Positions 24,759 through 33,295 of a stretch of 64,000 nt of DNA are shown piece after piece. Under the pieces are notes generated by a model, which was not told the DNA's origin, ran no database searches, and was given only the letters and a program-made list of their open reading frames with translations. The position numbers and the translations under genes are program-made. The stretch's first letter is position 1. Every line of letters starts with the position of its first letter. Where the stretch lies: the NCBI GenBank assembly GCA_040389965.1, contig JAZJZF010000011.1, positions 17,018 to 81,017 on the forward strand. The letters run 5' to 3'. Source of the DNA: UBA4416 sp040389965 (GTDB lineage: Bacteria; Bacteroidota; Bacteroidia; B-17B0; Aurantibacillaceae).

Positions 24759-25532
24759 TTATTCGAAAAAAGGTTTAATTTTAACATCGCCTGAATTTTT
24801 CAATCCTTCATAGTTCCCCTGAATGTTGCATTGCCCGTCAAGCAATAGCGCAATTCTATCTGAAGTAATCTTCACGCAATTCATATCGTGAGAAATAATA
24901 ATAGAAGACGTCTTATATTTTATAGCCAATTCCCGCATGAGGTTACTTATTTCAGTACCCGTTATAGGGTCGAGACCGGCAGTAGGCTCATCATATAAAA
25001 TTATTTCCGGTTCAAGAATCAGAGTCCTTGCCAGGGCAATGCGTTTTTTCATTCCTCCTGAAAGTTCCGACGGACTGAGATCGACCGTGTGCGAAAGCCC
25101 TACATTGGTAAGAGCTTCTATCACTTTTGCATTAACTTCTTCCTTCGAGAATTTTATACCATGTCTTCTTAAAGGAAATTCGAGATTTTCCCTAACGGTC
25201 ATAGAATCATACAAAGCATTACTTTGAAAGAGAAAACCTACCTTAGTACGAATTGTATCGAGTTCATTCTGGTTCATATCCGGAATATTTTTTCCTAAAA
25301 CTTTAACAATTCCTTTGTCTGGTTTAATGAGTCCTATAATACATTTTATCAATACCGATTTCCCGGAACCGGATTTCCCCAGAACTACCAGATTTTCTCC
25401 CTTATTTAAATCCAGGCTAATATCTTTTAATACATGATTATTCCCGAATGATTTATAGACATTCATTAATCGTATGACAGGCTCATCTATAACGGGCTCT
25501 TTTTGAGGATATATATCGGGTTCTGTAATCAT
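24759..25532 (-). CDS. mlaF: MlaF-like ABC transporter ATPase
   Basis: 257 residues. Walker A GKSGSGKS, Q-loop LFQSNALYDSMTVREN, signature LSGGMKKR, Walker B IILYDEPTAGLDP and switch HD in IISHDM. The GGMKKR signature is characteristic of MlaF/Mkl ATPases that power MCE lipid transport. It overlaps the permease gene by 4 nt and precedes mlaD by 9 nt. Confidence 0.93.
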   Translation of the reverse strand: MITEPDIYPQKEPVIDEPVIRLMNVYKSFGNNHVLKDISLDLNKGENLVVLGKSGSGKSVLIKCIIGLIKPDKGIVKVLGKNIPDMNQNELDTIRTKVGFLFQSNALYDSMTVRENLEFPLRRHGIKFSKEEVNAKVIEALTNVGLSHTVDLSPSELSGGMKKRIALARTLILEPEIILYDEPTAGLDPITGTEISNLMRELAIKYKTSSIIISHDMNCVKITSDRIALLLDGQCNIQGNYEGLKNSGDVKIKPFFE

Positions 25533-26296
25533 GTCAGTTTTAAAAGATCTGTTATCTGAACCGAAACCAGGTCTAGAATAAATACGAGAAGCGAAGAAAT
25601 AACCACAGCCGAATTGGCCGAACGGCCAACACCTTCAGTTCCTTTATTGGAGTTATAACCTTTATAACAACCGATGAGGCCTATAGCAAAACCAAAGAGA
25701 AAAGTTTTAGCAATGGAGGGTATTACATCGCCAAAAGACAGAGTATTGAACACCTGGTTCCAAAATAAATCCCAGCTTACCACACCTCTGATATTTGTGC
25801 CTAAGTATCCGCCGTATAGGGAAATGGTGTCGGCTAACACCACTAGGATCGGGATCATTAATGTGGTTGCAATAATCCTTGTTACGATTAAATATTTAAA
25901 TGGATTAGTGCCTGAGACCTCCATAGCATCAATCTGTTCTGTTACCTTCATGGAACCAAGTTCTGCGCCAATACCACTTCCGATCTTGCCTGCGCAAATA
26001 AGGGCGGTTATTACCGGGACAATTTCACGAACCAATGAAACCGATACCATTTTAGGAAGCCAGGATTCGGCACCAAATTCAACCAACGTTGGCCGTGATT
26101 GTATAGTAATGACCAAACCCATAATAAAGGCAGTAATAATAACCAATGGAACAGACTTGTAGCCGATATAATAGCATTGCCGCATTAATTCAGAAAACTC
26201 ATAGCGTGGCTTAAAGGCTTCTTTGAAAAACCTTACTGTAAACCTGGAAATATCGCCGGTTTCGGATAAAAAATTATTTAAAAGCTTGTTATTCAT
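25529..26296 (-). CDS. mlaE: MlaE-like permease
   Basis: 255 residues with five or six helices. Family signatures: ITAFIMGLVITIQSRPTLVEFGAE, VREIVPVITALICAGKIGSGIGAELGSMKVTEQIDAMEV and the conserved C-terminal SSLLVFILDLVSVQI. It forms the inner-membrane channel of the MCE complex. Both ends overlap neighbours by 4 nt, so the operon is tightly coupled. Confidence 0.92.
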   Translation of the reverse strand: MNNKLLNNFLSETGDISRFTVRFFKEAFKPRYEFSELMRQCYYIGYKSVPLVIITAFIMGLVITIQSRPTLVEFGAESWLPKMVSVSLVREIVPVITALICAGKIGSGIGAELGSMKVTEQIDAMEVSGTNPFKYLIVTRIIATTLMIPILVVLADTISLYGGYLGTNIRGVVSWDLFWNQVFNTLSFGDVIPSIAKTFLFGFAIGLIGCYKGYNSNKGTEGVGRSANSAVVISSLLVFILDLVSVQITDLLKLT

Positions 26297-26499
26297 TTAA
26301 TAGTTGATTTCATTTTTTTGATCCACAGATAAATGATCCATATAGATGTTATAATACAGAAACCTGTAATATATGGAAGATAGTCCTTTATGTATTCATC
26401 AAAGTATAGGCCAGCTATGATCCCGAAAGAGAAAATGCAAAATTTAAACAATATCAACTGTGCGTTGGTCCAGGTTGTACTTATAAATAGAAATTTCAT
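26293..26499 (-). CDS. Small two-helix membrane protein in the Mla operon
   Basis: 68 residues with two hydrophobic segments (FCIFSFGIIAGLYF and ITGFCIITSIWIIYLWI). It overlaps mlaE by 4 nt and lies 21 nt after the usp stop. Unrecognised; perhaps a small accessory subunit or a short membrane protein of the same transcript. Confidence 0.65.
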   Translation of the reverse strand: MKFLFISTTWTNAQLILFKFCIFSFGIIAGLYFDEYIKDYLPYITGFCIITSIWIIYLWIKKMKSTIK

Positions 26500-26520
26500 A
26501 TCTGTTAATTTAAAATGTTA

Positions 26521-27324
26521 TTATTCGTGAATGGACATTACCGGGACTTTTGATGAAAAGGCTATTTTTTTTGTATTGGATTCCGAAAACAAATTATAAA
26601 ATACCGAATGTTTTTTGCTAATGATAGCAATCAGATCTATATTTCCTGATACACAGTATTTATTTACACCGGCCTGAAGGTCATTTGCTTTTATATTGTC
26701 AATCTTTAAATGTTTTCCATTTATACTAAGCGCATCTGTTACCGGATCAAAAATCTCATCTTCTGTTCTTACATGAAGGAGACCTAATTTTGTTTTTGAT
26801 TCTTGAATGAATTTCTGAAAACCTTTTAAAGAAGATTTAAGAAGCTTTTCGTGGTTATCTACTGTAAGTAATACTTTTGATAATTGATGATTCTTATAGT
26901 TTGATGGAACAATGATCACAGGGGATTCTATTTTTCCTACAATGTCAACGCCATGGCTTCCGTATATGTATTTAGATATCCTGTTCTTGGCGGCTAATCC
27001 CATTACTGCAGCTTCTACCCGGTGGGCTTTGGTAAAAGCTTCTAATTCCTGCTTAAATGCCCCCGACGTTACAAAAGACTCAATTTTAAGTTTTGGAAAC
27101 TGGGTTTGCAGCTTGCTTACCAGTTTATGTGCATTTAATTGACTGGTTGTTCTTTTGCCACTGTATGAAATTAAATAAAGCCCCGTATTTGAATGAATAA
27201 CAGGCGCATCAAACATATTAAAAATAGTAAGTTTGCAGTTAAGTTTATTTGCCAAAAACGCGGCGTATCTACAGGCATTATCGGAAGTTTCCGAATAATC
27301 CGTACAGGCAATAATTGTTTTCAT
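26521..27324 (-). CDS. Universal stress protein, two UspA domains
   Basis: 267 residues. Domain 1 (KTIIACTDYSETSDNACRYAAFLANK..., VMGLAAKNRISKYIYGSHGVDIVGKIESPVIIVPSN) keeps part of the nucleotide loop; domain 2 (KVLLTVDNHEKLLKSSLKG..., LIAIISKKHSVFYNLFSESNTKKIAF) is degenerate. The C-terminal HSVF...F-SE-NTKK-AF pattern is shared with the usp at 28369-29186, suggesting duplication. A terminator upstream (27350-27386) separates it from hsp20, and 21 nt downstream the Mla operon begins. Confidence 0.88.
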   Translation of the reverse strand: MKTIIACTDYSETSDNACRYAAFLANKLNCKLTIFNMFDAPVIHSNTGLYLISYSGKRTTSQLNAHKLVSKLQTQFPKLKIESFVTSGAFKQELEAFTKAHRVEAAVMGLAAKNRISKYIYGSHGVDIVGKIESPVIIVPSNYKNHQLSKVLLTVDNHEKLLKSSLKGFQKFIQESKTKLGLLHVRTEDEIFDPVTDALSINGKHLKIDNIKANDLQAGVNKYCVSGNIDLIAIISKKHSVFYNLFSESNTKKIAFSSKVPVMSIHE

Positions 27325-27349
27325 AAATTATATTTTAATTACTTTAAAA

Positions 27350-27386
27350 AATTAAGCCCAATCTGCTAGTTAGATTGGGCTTAATT
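27350..27386 (-). terminator. Strong terminator after hsp20
   Basis: Perfect 15-bp inverted repeat AATTAAGCCCAATCT / AGATTGGGCTTAATT with a 7-nt loop. On the minus strand it runs into a T-rich tract (AATTTTTTAAAG). It ends the hsp20 transcript before the usp gene. Confidence 0.88.
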
Positions 27387-27395
27387 ACATTGGCA

Positions 27396-27839
27396 TTAGG
27401 CCACTTTTATTTCTTTTTTCGAATGATGTTTAGCTTCTTCTTTTTTTGGAATACTAAGTTTTAAAATTCCATCGATATATTTTGCATCGATATGATCTGT
27501 ATTCACATTTTGTGGAAGTGCAAATGAGCGGGAGAAAGAATTATAAGAGAATTCTTTTCTGGTAAAACGATGCTCCTTTTTACTTTTTTCTTCTTCTCTT
27601 TCAGCGCTGATGATAAGGTTATTCCCTTCTATATGGATTTTAAATTCATGTTTTTTAAAGCCGGGAGCAGCAAACTCCACACTAAAGTCTTTCCCGGTCT
27701 CTTTAATGTTTACCGCAGGGATTGTATAGTCAAAACTCCTTGAAAACCAGTGTGGTTCTATAACCGGTTCACTATCAAAAAAATCTGACAATACTGATGG
27801 AACTAAATTTCCGTTCTTATTTGTTTTTGCAGGTGTCAT
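27396..27839 (-). CDS. Hsp20/alpha-crystallin small heat shock protein
   Basis: 147 residues. The alpha-crystallin domain (about 38-130) contains PAVNIKETGKDFSVEFAAPGFKKHEF, HIEGNNLIISAEREEE and FALPQNVNTDHIDAKYIDGILKLSIPK. The IPK motif is near the C-terminus. It is an ATP-independent holdase. Its promoter carries the regulon palindrome at 27938-27949, within the 3-prime end of the preceding gene, so it is likely induced with the oxidase and usp genes. Confidence 0.93.
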   Translation of the reverse strand: MTPAKTNKNGNLVPSVLSDFFDSEPVIEPHWFSRSFDYTIPAVNIKETGKDFSVEFAAPGFKKHEFKIHIEGNNLIISAEREEEKSKKEHRFTRKEFSYNSFSRSFALPQNVNTDHIDAKYIDGILKLSIPKKEEAKHHSKKEIKVA

Positions 27840-27884
27840 GTTGTTAAGTTTTAAAGATTAAACATTTATTAGTTAATGGTGGTA

Positions 27885-27949
27885 TAAAATTATTATGGAA
27901 ATAACTATATATAAATGAGTAAAATCAATTCTGCAATTGATTATTATCA
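27885..27949 (-). promoter_or_regulatory. FNR/CRP-type site plus TAnnTTTG-like box (hsp20)
   Basis: Palindrome TGAT-TATT-ATCA at 27938-27949, flanked as TTGAT/ATCAG, overlapping the last codons of the 27925-28320 gene. On the minus strand TAATTTTA (27892-27885) stands where the box is expected, 51.5 bp from the centre. Confidence 0.7.
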
Positions 27950-28320
27950 GTTGCATCTATTTTACTGAGTTCTTCGCCCTGTTTATTTTGCTCTTCCAGT
28001 GTCCAGCTATCCGTTACAGTCGTTTCGAGCCAGGTTTTTCCTGATTTCCGGAATACCTGAACACCTAAACCATATACGCTGCCAAAATTCTGTTCCAGCT
28101 CAGCCACCGTCATACCAGGAACAATAGTAATTTCACCAGAATTGTGAATGGTCCTGCATTCACCTAAAGTTTTACTATCGTGTTTTATAAATTTCTTGGA
28201 GGTTGCACCACCCTTCGTATGAGGCTTCGAGAAAAACTCCAATTTAAGGTAGGGAAATAGCTGGTTGAAGTCTTCCTGTATAGCGAAAATCTTTCTATGG
28301 TCGTTAATAGTTACTTTCAT
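27925..28320 (-). CDS. Conserved-looking hypothetical protein of the stress island
   Basis: 131 residues, soluble. The core GECRTIHNSGEITIVPGMTVAELEQNFGSVYGLGVQVFRKSG and WLETTVTDSWTLEEQNKQGEEL looks well defined; I associate this pattern with uncharacterised Bacteroidota proteins near Usp and cbb3 genes, but cannot name a function. It starts 48 nt after the usp stop and is probably part of the doxX-usp transcript. Confidence 0.72.
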   Translation of the reverse strand: MKVTINDHRKIFAIQEDFNQLFPYLKLEFFSKPHTKGGATSKKFIKHDSKTLGECRTIHNSGEITIVPGMTVAELEQNFGSVYGLGVQVFRKSGKTWLETTVTDSWTLEEQNKQGEELSKIDATDNNQLQN

Positions 28321-28368
28321 TAGTTTATGTTATTTGTATATTTTTAGATTGATTTCGCTTGCATTCCT

Positions 28369-29186
28369 TTATTCGTGTAATGTAAGCAGAGGCACCTTTG
28401 TATGGAAAGCCATTTGTTTGGTATTGGGCTCACTGAAGACCCTTTTAAAAACAGAATGTTTTCTGGGGATCATAACAACCATGTCCATTTTTCTTTCGAC
28501 AATAAATGTATTAATGCCGTCAATTACATTTTCGTTCTGTAAATAATGAAAAGAATGTTTTATATCAGCCAAAGAATTTTCTAACTTATCATGATCTGAA
28601 ACTGCTTCCGGAATTTTTGGCGAAGTTTCTGAATTGTCTACTACATTAAGAACATACACGTGGGAATTAAATAAATCAGCCAGTTGTTTTAAGGGCTTAA
28701 GAATAGAGTTATTCTCCGTTTCAATATAGTCGCATGCCAGTACAATTTTTTTAGGAGTTTTAAACCTCACATGCTCGTCAATAGCCATTACAGGGCAAGT
28801 TGATTCCTGCACCATCGATGTTGTAACACTTNNNNNNNNNNCCCCGCACCCTTCATTCCCATGACGATCATGTCTATGTTATGTCCTTTTGTAAAACGTA
28901 TTATTTCTTCAACAGGAAAACCACATTTACAGATACATTCCGTTACTATGGCGCTACCATGCTTTATTTGAATGGTTCTTTCCGCTTTTTTTAAATTATC
29001 TAAAGCGTATTGTTCCAACTCTTTAAATTCAGGTATTGCTACCACAGCTTCCGTTGTAATAACCGGCACATGATAAGCATGGAACAGGATTAATTTGGCA
29101 TGAGTTACTCTGGCAATTTCAACGGCATAGTCTATCGCGTTATTCGATGCTTCAGAAAAATCTGTGGGAACAAGTAATGTTTTCAT
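28369..29186 (-). CDS. Universal stress protein, two UspA domains (interrupted by an assembly gap)
   Basis: Reads as one gene across the N run at 28832-28841. The first part is KTLLVPTDFSEASNNAIDYAVEIARVTHAKLILFHAYHVP ... IDMIVMGMKGAG. The second begins SVTTSMVQESTCPVMAIDEH, the normal continuation of the Usp nucleotide loop, and continues into a second domain ending HSVFKRVFSEPNTKQMAFHTKVPLLTLHE. The MGMKGAG-x-GS loop implies a gap of only several codons. Third gene of the doxX operon (18 nt after the 101-residue gene). Confidence 0.88.
28832..28841. other. Assembly gap (10 N) inside a usp gene
   Basis: Nominal gap. Family spacing suggests roughly eight missing codons of the Usp loop. Confidence 0.95.
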
Positions 29187-29204
29187 TTGCCTGAAGTTTT
29201 AAGG

Positions 29205-29510
29205 TTAAAAAATGAATACCAATAGATCAAGTACCAGAGCAATCACACTTACATAGGTGATAACTTTCATTGGGGCTACGGCCAGTATTAAGGCAAGAGC
29301 AATGATCGTTGGAAAAGCGATCATGGCGAGTTTTAAAATATTATCACCTGCACCGAATGAAGCTGCCATTCCACCCAGGCAACCCAAAATAACGACAAGT
29401 ATTGCTATAATTCCGAAACGGCTAAATTCCATGTTTTCCCAGATAGATGACAACGATTTCTTTTCTGACTGTGATGCATTGCTGTGCGCTGATTTGATAG
29501 TTGTTTGCAT
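29205..29510 (-). CDS. Small membrane protein in the doxX-usp operon
   Basis: 101 residues. A polar N-terminus of about 30 residues is followed by three hydrophobic segments (FGIIAILVVILGCLGGMAASFG, LAMIAFPTIIALALILAVAP, VITYVSVIALVLDLLVFIF). Unrecognised. 12 nt after doxX and 18 nt before usp on the same strand. Confidence 0.7.
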   Translation of the reverse strand: MQTTIKSAHSNASQSEKKSLSSIWENMEFSRFGIIAILVVILGCLGGMAASFGAGDNILKLAMIAFPTIIALALILAVAPMKVITYVSVIALVLDLLVFIF

Positions 29511-29522
29511 GATTCTATGTTT

Positions 29523-29948
29523 TTATAGGTTAATAAATAATTTGTCGAGTGATATGATATTCAGCCTTTGTGGAATGATCAGGAGAAAAAGAATTAAAGT
29601 GAGTCTTGGAAATACATGGCGCAGATCCCACATAGCCATATTGATGCCAAATCCTATAGCCACTATTAATAAGTTGATACCCAAAAGATATAAAGCTGCA
29701 TATTGAAAAAGACCAACAATAAGTAAAGCGCCTCCGATAAGTTCTGTATAAGATGTAAACCAGGCTGCAAAAACAGTAAGGAATTTTGGTATGCCTTTTT
29801 TTGAAAATTCGTTTTCAAATGTTTCTATAACATTTCCAACCTTTACTTTAAAAACGGCGTCGTAACCCTGAAAGAAAAACAGGAAACCTAAAAACACTCT
29901 TGCAATGAATGCTGCAATGACGTAATGATATTGATTGATAATTTCCAC
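29523..29948 (-). CDS. DoxX family membrane protein
   Basis: 141 residues, four helices. DoxX signature: VIAAFIARVFLGFLFFFQGYDAVFKV, then FLTVFAAWFTSYTELIGGALLIVGLF. DoxX relatives accompany quinone, sulfur or redox-stress systems; the precise role is unknown. It is the first gene of an operon whose promoter has the regulon palindrome at the standard distance. Confidence 0.85.
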   Translation of the reverse strand: MEIINQYHYVIAAFIARVFLGFLFFFQGYDAVFKVKVGNVIETFENEFSKKGIPKFLTVFAAWFTSYTELIGGALLIVGLFQYAALYLLGINLLIVAIGFGINMAMWDLRHVFPRLTLILFLLIIPQRLNIISLDKLFINL

Positions 29949-29975
29949 TTTCTTTTATTTCAACTTATGATGAAA

Positions 29976-30040
29976 CAAAAGTAGGGAGGTTATAAGGCTA
30001 AGGAAATGAGGAAGGTCAAAGGCATGTATGATCTTTATCA
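29976..30040 (-). promoter_or_regulatory. FNR/CRP-type site plus TAnnTTTG box (doxX operon)
   Basis: Palindrome TGAT-CTTT-ATCA at 30029-30040. On the minus strand TACTTTTG at 29983-29976. Centre-to-box distance is 51.5 bp, identical to the other sites. Confidence 0.78.
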
Positions 30041-30066
30041 GTTTTAAAGATTCGTAGCTCCCTTGG

Positions 30067-31125
30067 TTAGTTTTTCATTTTGGCTAACTTTTCGTAATTC
30101 AGAATGGTAATAGAGCCACCGGATATTTCGATGAATTTATCTTCTTTAAAATCGCTCAGCGTCCTGATTACCGTCTCTGTGGCTGTTCCTACCATATTGG
30201 CAAGATCTTCCCGTGAAATGCTCATGCTAAACTTCTGATCACTTTCTTTTTTATACTTATCGGAGAGTTTTACCAAAGCTTCCGCCACTCTTTTTCTAAC
30301 GGAATGATATGCCAGTTTTACCAGTTGTTTTTCATTTTCACGCAGGTTATTGGAAAGAAGTTCAATGAACCGACGGGATACCTCTGCGTTTTTATAAAGT
30401 AACGAGAAGAAATCTTCTTTGGGGATCATATAGATTTCAGACTCTTCTAGTGCTGTTGCTGAACTGGCATATTTTTCTTCCTGTAATAATGAAAGGTAAC
30501 CGAAAAAATCACCTTCCTTGTGTAGTTCAGTGATTAATTCTTTGCCTGTTTCACTTGTTTGATAGGTTTTTACTTTACCCTTACTTACAAAATAGATTCC
30601 TTTTGGGTAGCTACCCTCTTTATAAATATCATCTTTCTTTTTATAAATTCTTATATCACGTTCTTCCGAAAGTTTTTTAAGAGAGTCTATTCCTTTGGCT
30701 TCATTAATAAAATTATTAATGCCTGAAATATTTTTGGTAAACTCCTTTTTCAGGATATCATTTTTTTTAAGTCGTATTTCGATGGCATTCAGCAATTCCA
30801 CATCATCAAACGGCTTGGTTAAATAATCATCTGCTCCCATTTCCATTCCTTTTCTAAAATCGCTGCGTTCAGCCTTTGCCGTTAAAAAAATAAAAGGAAT
30901 ACCTGCTGTTTCTTCATTCTTTGATAATAAATGTAAGGCTCCGTGCCCATCCAATACAGGCATCATGATATCACAAATGATCAGATCAGGTTTTTCTTTT
31001 TTTGCCAGTTCAACACCTTCTTTTCCATTTACCGCGGTAATTACTTTGTATTGTGACAATGTCAGGATCTCCGCCGTATTTTCGCGTACATCTTTATTAT
31101 CTTCTATTAAAAGAATTGTTTTCAT
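30067..31125 (-). CDS. Receiver domain fused to a CRP/FNR-type transcription factor
   Basis: 352 residues from the ATG at 31125 (MKTILLIEDNKDVREN); a start at 31194 would overlap the kinase. A receiver domain (1-120) has the acidic pair EDN, phospho-acceptor Asp in LIICDIMMP and the conserved Lys in YLTKPFD. A short linker follows, then a cyclic-nucleotide-binding-like beta roll (about 155-260: KKKDDIYKEGSYPKGIYFVSKGKVK, GDFFGYLSLL). A CRP helix-turn-helix ends the protein, with SREDLANMVGTATETVIRTL. The recognition helix TETVIR keeps the Glu and Arg that contact TGA half-sites in FNR and CRP. No cysteine cluster for an iron-sulfur sensor is present, so oxygen sensing would come through the kinase. 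Likely regulator of the palindromes in this island. Confidence 0.92.
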   Translation of the reverse strand: MKTILLIEDNKDVRENTAEILTLSQYKVITAVNGKEGVELAKKEKPDLIICDIMMPVLDGHGALHLLSKNEETAGIPFIFLTAKAERSDFRKGMEMGADDYLTKPFDDVELLNAIEIRLKKNDILKKEFTKNISGINNFINEAKGIDSLKKLSEERDIRIYKKKDDIYKEGSYPKGIYFVSKGKVKTYQTSETGKELITELHKEGDFFGYLSLLQEEKYASSATALEESEIYMIPKEDFFSLLYKNAEVSRRFIELLSNNLRENEKQLVKLAYHSVRKRVAEALVKLSDKYKKESDQKFSMSISREDLANMVGTATETVIRTLSDFKEDKFIEISGGSITILNYEKLAKMKN

Positions 31126-31126
31126 G

Positions 31127-32305
31127 TTATTGTGGGATAATAATGGTAAATGTTGTTCCTTTGTTTTCTTCACTCTCAATATTGACAGAGCCATTCATGA
31201 GCTCCGCATACCTTGCTACTATATTTAAACCTAAGCCTGTGCCTTGTATATGTGTGGCATTATGTCCCCTAAAAAACCGTTCAAATAAATGTTTCTGATC
31301 TTCTTTAGAAATACCTATGCCATTGTCCTTAATCGATATTCTAAAAGAGTAATTGGATACCTGGGAGTTAATTTCAATTGATCCGTTTTCGGGAGAAAAT
31401 TTGATGGCATTTGAAACAAGATTGAACAATACATTTTTTAGTAATTTTTTGTCAACCAGAGCCGTTTCAGAACCGCTATGTTGATGAAGGACGCTTTGGC
31501 CATTTGTGGCCATTGGCTTCATTTCGGAAACAATATCCGAGATATAATCACTAACGTGTATTTCTTCAGGCATATTCTCAACTTTTCCTTCCTCCAGTTT
31601 ACTGACGGAAAGAAAATCGTTTAAAATATCCGTTAAATTATTGATCGATGTTTTTATTTTAGTAACGTGCTTACTTTGGTTTTGTGTATCGTTTTGCTCA
31701 CCGTATTTTGTTACGAGAGATAAGGAGGACATCATCGTTGTTAGCGGTGTCCTGAATTCGTGAGATGCCATAGACACGAATCTCGATTTTAGCTCATTTA
31801 GCTCTTTTTCTTTTTTCAGAGCATTATGAAGGTCTTTTTTCGTTTTTTCCAGTTCCTGAATAGCCTCTTCCAGTATAAGCGTTCTGTTTCTTACCTGTTT
31901 TTCCAGCTCGAAAGAATAATTTTTGAGTTTTTCCTCAGATTGTTTTCGTACCGTAATGTCTACAATAAAAGCTACTACAAACTTCCCTTCGGGATTAGAG
32001 TAAGGACTCAGACTTATCTCAACCGGTAATTCAGTGCCGTCTTTTCTCAGTCCGTATAGTTCCATACCTGCTCCCATAGATCTGGCATGAGGATTTATAT
32101 TATACTTTTCGCGATGCTGCATGTGTGCTGAAAATCTGGGCGGAATCAGGGTTTCGATCTTTTTACCCAACAACTCACCCGATTCATATCTGAATAATTT
32201 CTCTGCACTTGGGTTAACATTAATAATTTCCCCTTGTTCATTCGTAATCAGGATTCCCTCTGTTGCATAAAGAAACAGCGCATCAATACCTTCTTTGGTT
32301 TGCAT
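31127..32305 (-). CDS. Soluble PAS-domain histidine kinase
   Basis: 392 residues from the ATG at 32305 (MQTKEGIDALFLYATEGILI). An ATG at 32398 would run through the palindromic operator and add an unlikely hydrophobic leader. A PAS domain (about 5-125: ITNEQGEIINVNPSAEKLFRYESGELLGK) is followed by a coiled coil, then HisKA (FVSMASHEFRTPLTTMMSS) and HATPase (NLVSNAIKFS, DNGIGISKEDQ, GTGLGLNIV). No membrane segment, so the signal is cytoplasmic, perhaps redox or a ligand of the PAS fold. Its stop is 1 nt before the regulator start, so they form a coupled two-component system. Confidence 0.92.
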   Translation of the reverse strand: MQTKEGIDALFLYATEGILITNEQGEIINVNPSAEKLFRYESGELLGKKIETLIPPRFSAHMQHREKYNINPHARSMGAGMELYGLRKDGTELPVEISLSPYSNPEGKFVVAFIVDITVRKQSEEKLKNYSFELEKQVRNRTLILEEAIQELEKTKKDLHNALKKEKELNELKSRFVSMASHEFRTPLTTMMSSLSLVTKYGEQNDTQNQSKHVTKIKTSINNLTDILNDFLSVSKLEEGKVENMPEEIHVSDYISDIVSEMKPMATNGQSVLHQHSGSETALVDKKLLKNVLFNLVSNAIKFSPENGSIEINSQVSNYSFRISIKDNGIGISKEDQKHLFERFFRGHNATHIQGTGLGLNIVARYAELMNGSVNIESEENKGTTFTIIIPQ

Positions 32306-32331
32306 TTTATGTTTGTTGGTATGGTTCAATG

Positions 32332-32450
32332 CTAAGATACAAATTAATAAGAAGCGAAAATAATGGGAACTTTTTATGTAAAATATGACAAAAGTCATAT
32401 AGCATTCTGACTGCTCTCAACCTTTAATCATCTGTTTTACAAGACTTTTG
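32332..32450. promoter_or_regulatory. Divergent promoter region with an 18-bp palindrome (kinase and plus-strand neighbour)
   Basis: ATATGAC-AAAA-GTCATAT at 32383-32400 is a perfect inverted repeat. To the right, GACTTTTG (32443-32450) sits at exactly 51.5 bp from the centre for the plus-strand gene at 32476. To the left, TATCTTAG on the minus strand (32339-32332) sits at 52.5 bp for the kinase-regulator pair. One site may serve both directions and give autoregulation. Confidence 0.72.
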
Positions 32451-32475
32451 TAATGAAACATTTAAAACAAAACCT

Positions 32476-32856
32476 ATGGAAACCAAAAAAATTTATACGT
32501 TGCACGAAGAAAATGCAGAATGGACGAGTTATCTTTTATTCTATCGTGATGAAGTTAAAATCATGAAAAAGCGCCTGGAAGAAATTGCGGCTAAGAATAC
32601 GTCAAAAGAAATACTGGCGCAGGTGGAGCATTTTCAAAATCAATTCATTCTTCAGACTGACACAATGGATCATCTGAAGCATGAGATCAATCTTAATAAT
32701 GATGCTATAAACCACGAAATCAAAAAAAACGATGTAGCCCTTGAACGTCGTAAAATGGAAGATCATGCAGCTCTAAGAGAAAAAATAGCCTATTTCAGGA
32801 AAATTTTCAGTTTTCTTAAAACGGAGTTTAATGTGTTCTTAAGTAAATGGATGTAA
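32476..32856 (+). CDS. Coiled-coil protein of unknown function
   Basis: 126 residues, almost entirely charged helix (ETKKIYTLHEENAEWTSYLLFYRDEVKIMKKRLEE...). No signal or membrane segment. It resembles short coiled-coil proteins found beside stress genes in Bacteroidota, but no function is known to me. First gene of a plus-strand transcript from the palindromic promoter. The 71-residue coiled-coil gene at 49358 has a similar character. Confidence 0.7.
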   Translation: METKKIYTLHEENAEWTSYLLFYRDEVKIMKKRLEEIAAKNTSKEILAQVEHFQNQFILQTDTMDHLKHEINLNNDAINHEIKKNDVALERRKMEDHAALREKIAYFRKIFSFLKTEFNVFLSKWM

Positions 32857-32859
32857 CAC

Positions 32860-33285
32860 ATGTATAAGGGCGTAAAGCGATATTATACATTTATACCCTC
32901 TGCTATAGTGATCATGGCAGTACTTTCAGCGTTCGCTTATAAGTATCCAAAAACCACCAAAATGCAGGATGAACCTGCAATAACACTGGAAACATATAAT
33001 AAAAAAATTGCCAATACTCATAAAGCCGTTCTTGTTTACTTTTCGGCAAGTTGGTGCGCCGTATGTCCAAAATTTAAACCGGTAATCTCAGAAATTGAAA
33101 AAGAATACAGAGATAAAGTCGAAGTCTTAAGAATAGATACCGACAGAGATATAGAGGTAGCCACTGAATTGGAAATAAATGCACTTCCTCTCTTAATATT
33201 ATATAAGAACGGAAAAAAAGAATGGACAAACTCCGGGATTATTCCAATTTCAGATCTCCGGAGAGAAATCGATTGTTATTTATAG
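32860..33285 (+). CDS. Membrane-anchored thioredoxin-like protein
   Basis: 141 residues. One N-terminal helix (YTFIPSAIVIMAVLSAFAY) anchors a thioredoxin fold with the active site SASWCAVCPKFKP (CxxC) and the cis-proline region NALPLLILYKNGK. It faces the periplasm and probably reduces disulfides or hands electrons to cytochrome assembly. 3 nt after the coiled-coil gene, and so part of the same operon. Confidence 0.88.
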   Translation: MYKGVKRYYTFIPSAIVIMAVLSAFAYKYPKTTKMQDEPAITLETYNKKIANTHKAVLVYFSASWCAVCPKFKPVISEIEKEYRDKVEVLRIDTDRDIEVATELEINALPLLILYKNGKKEWTNSGIIPISDLRREIDCYL

Positions 33286-33295
33286 TAAGTATCAT

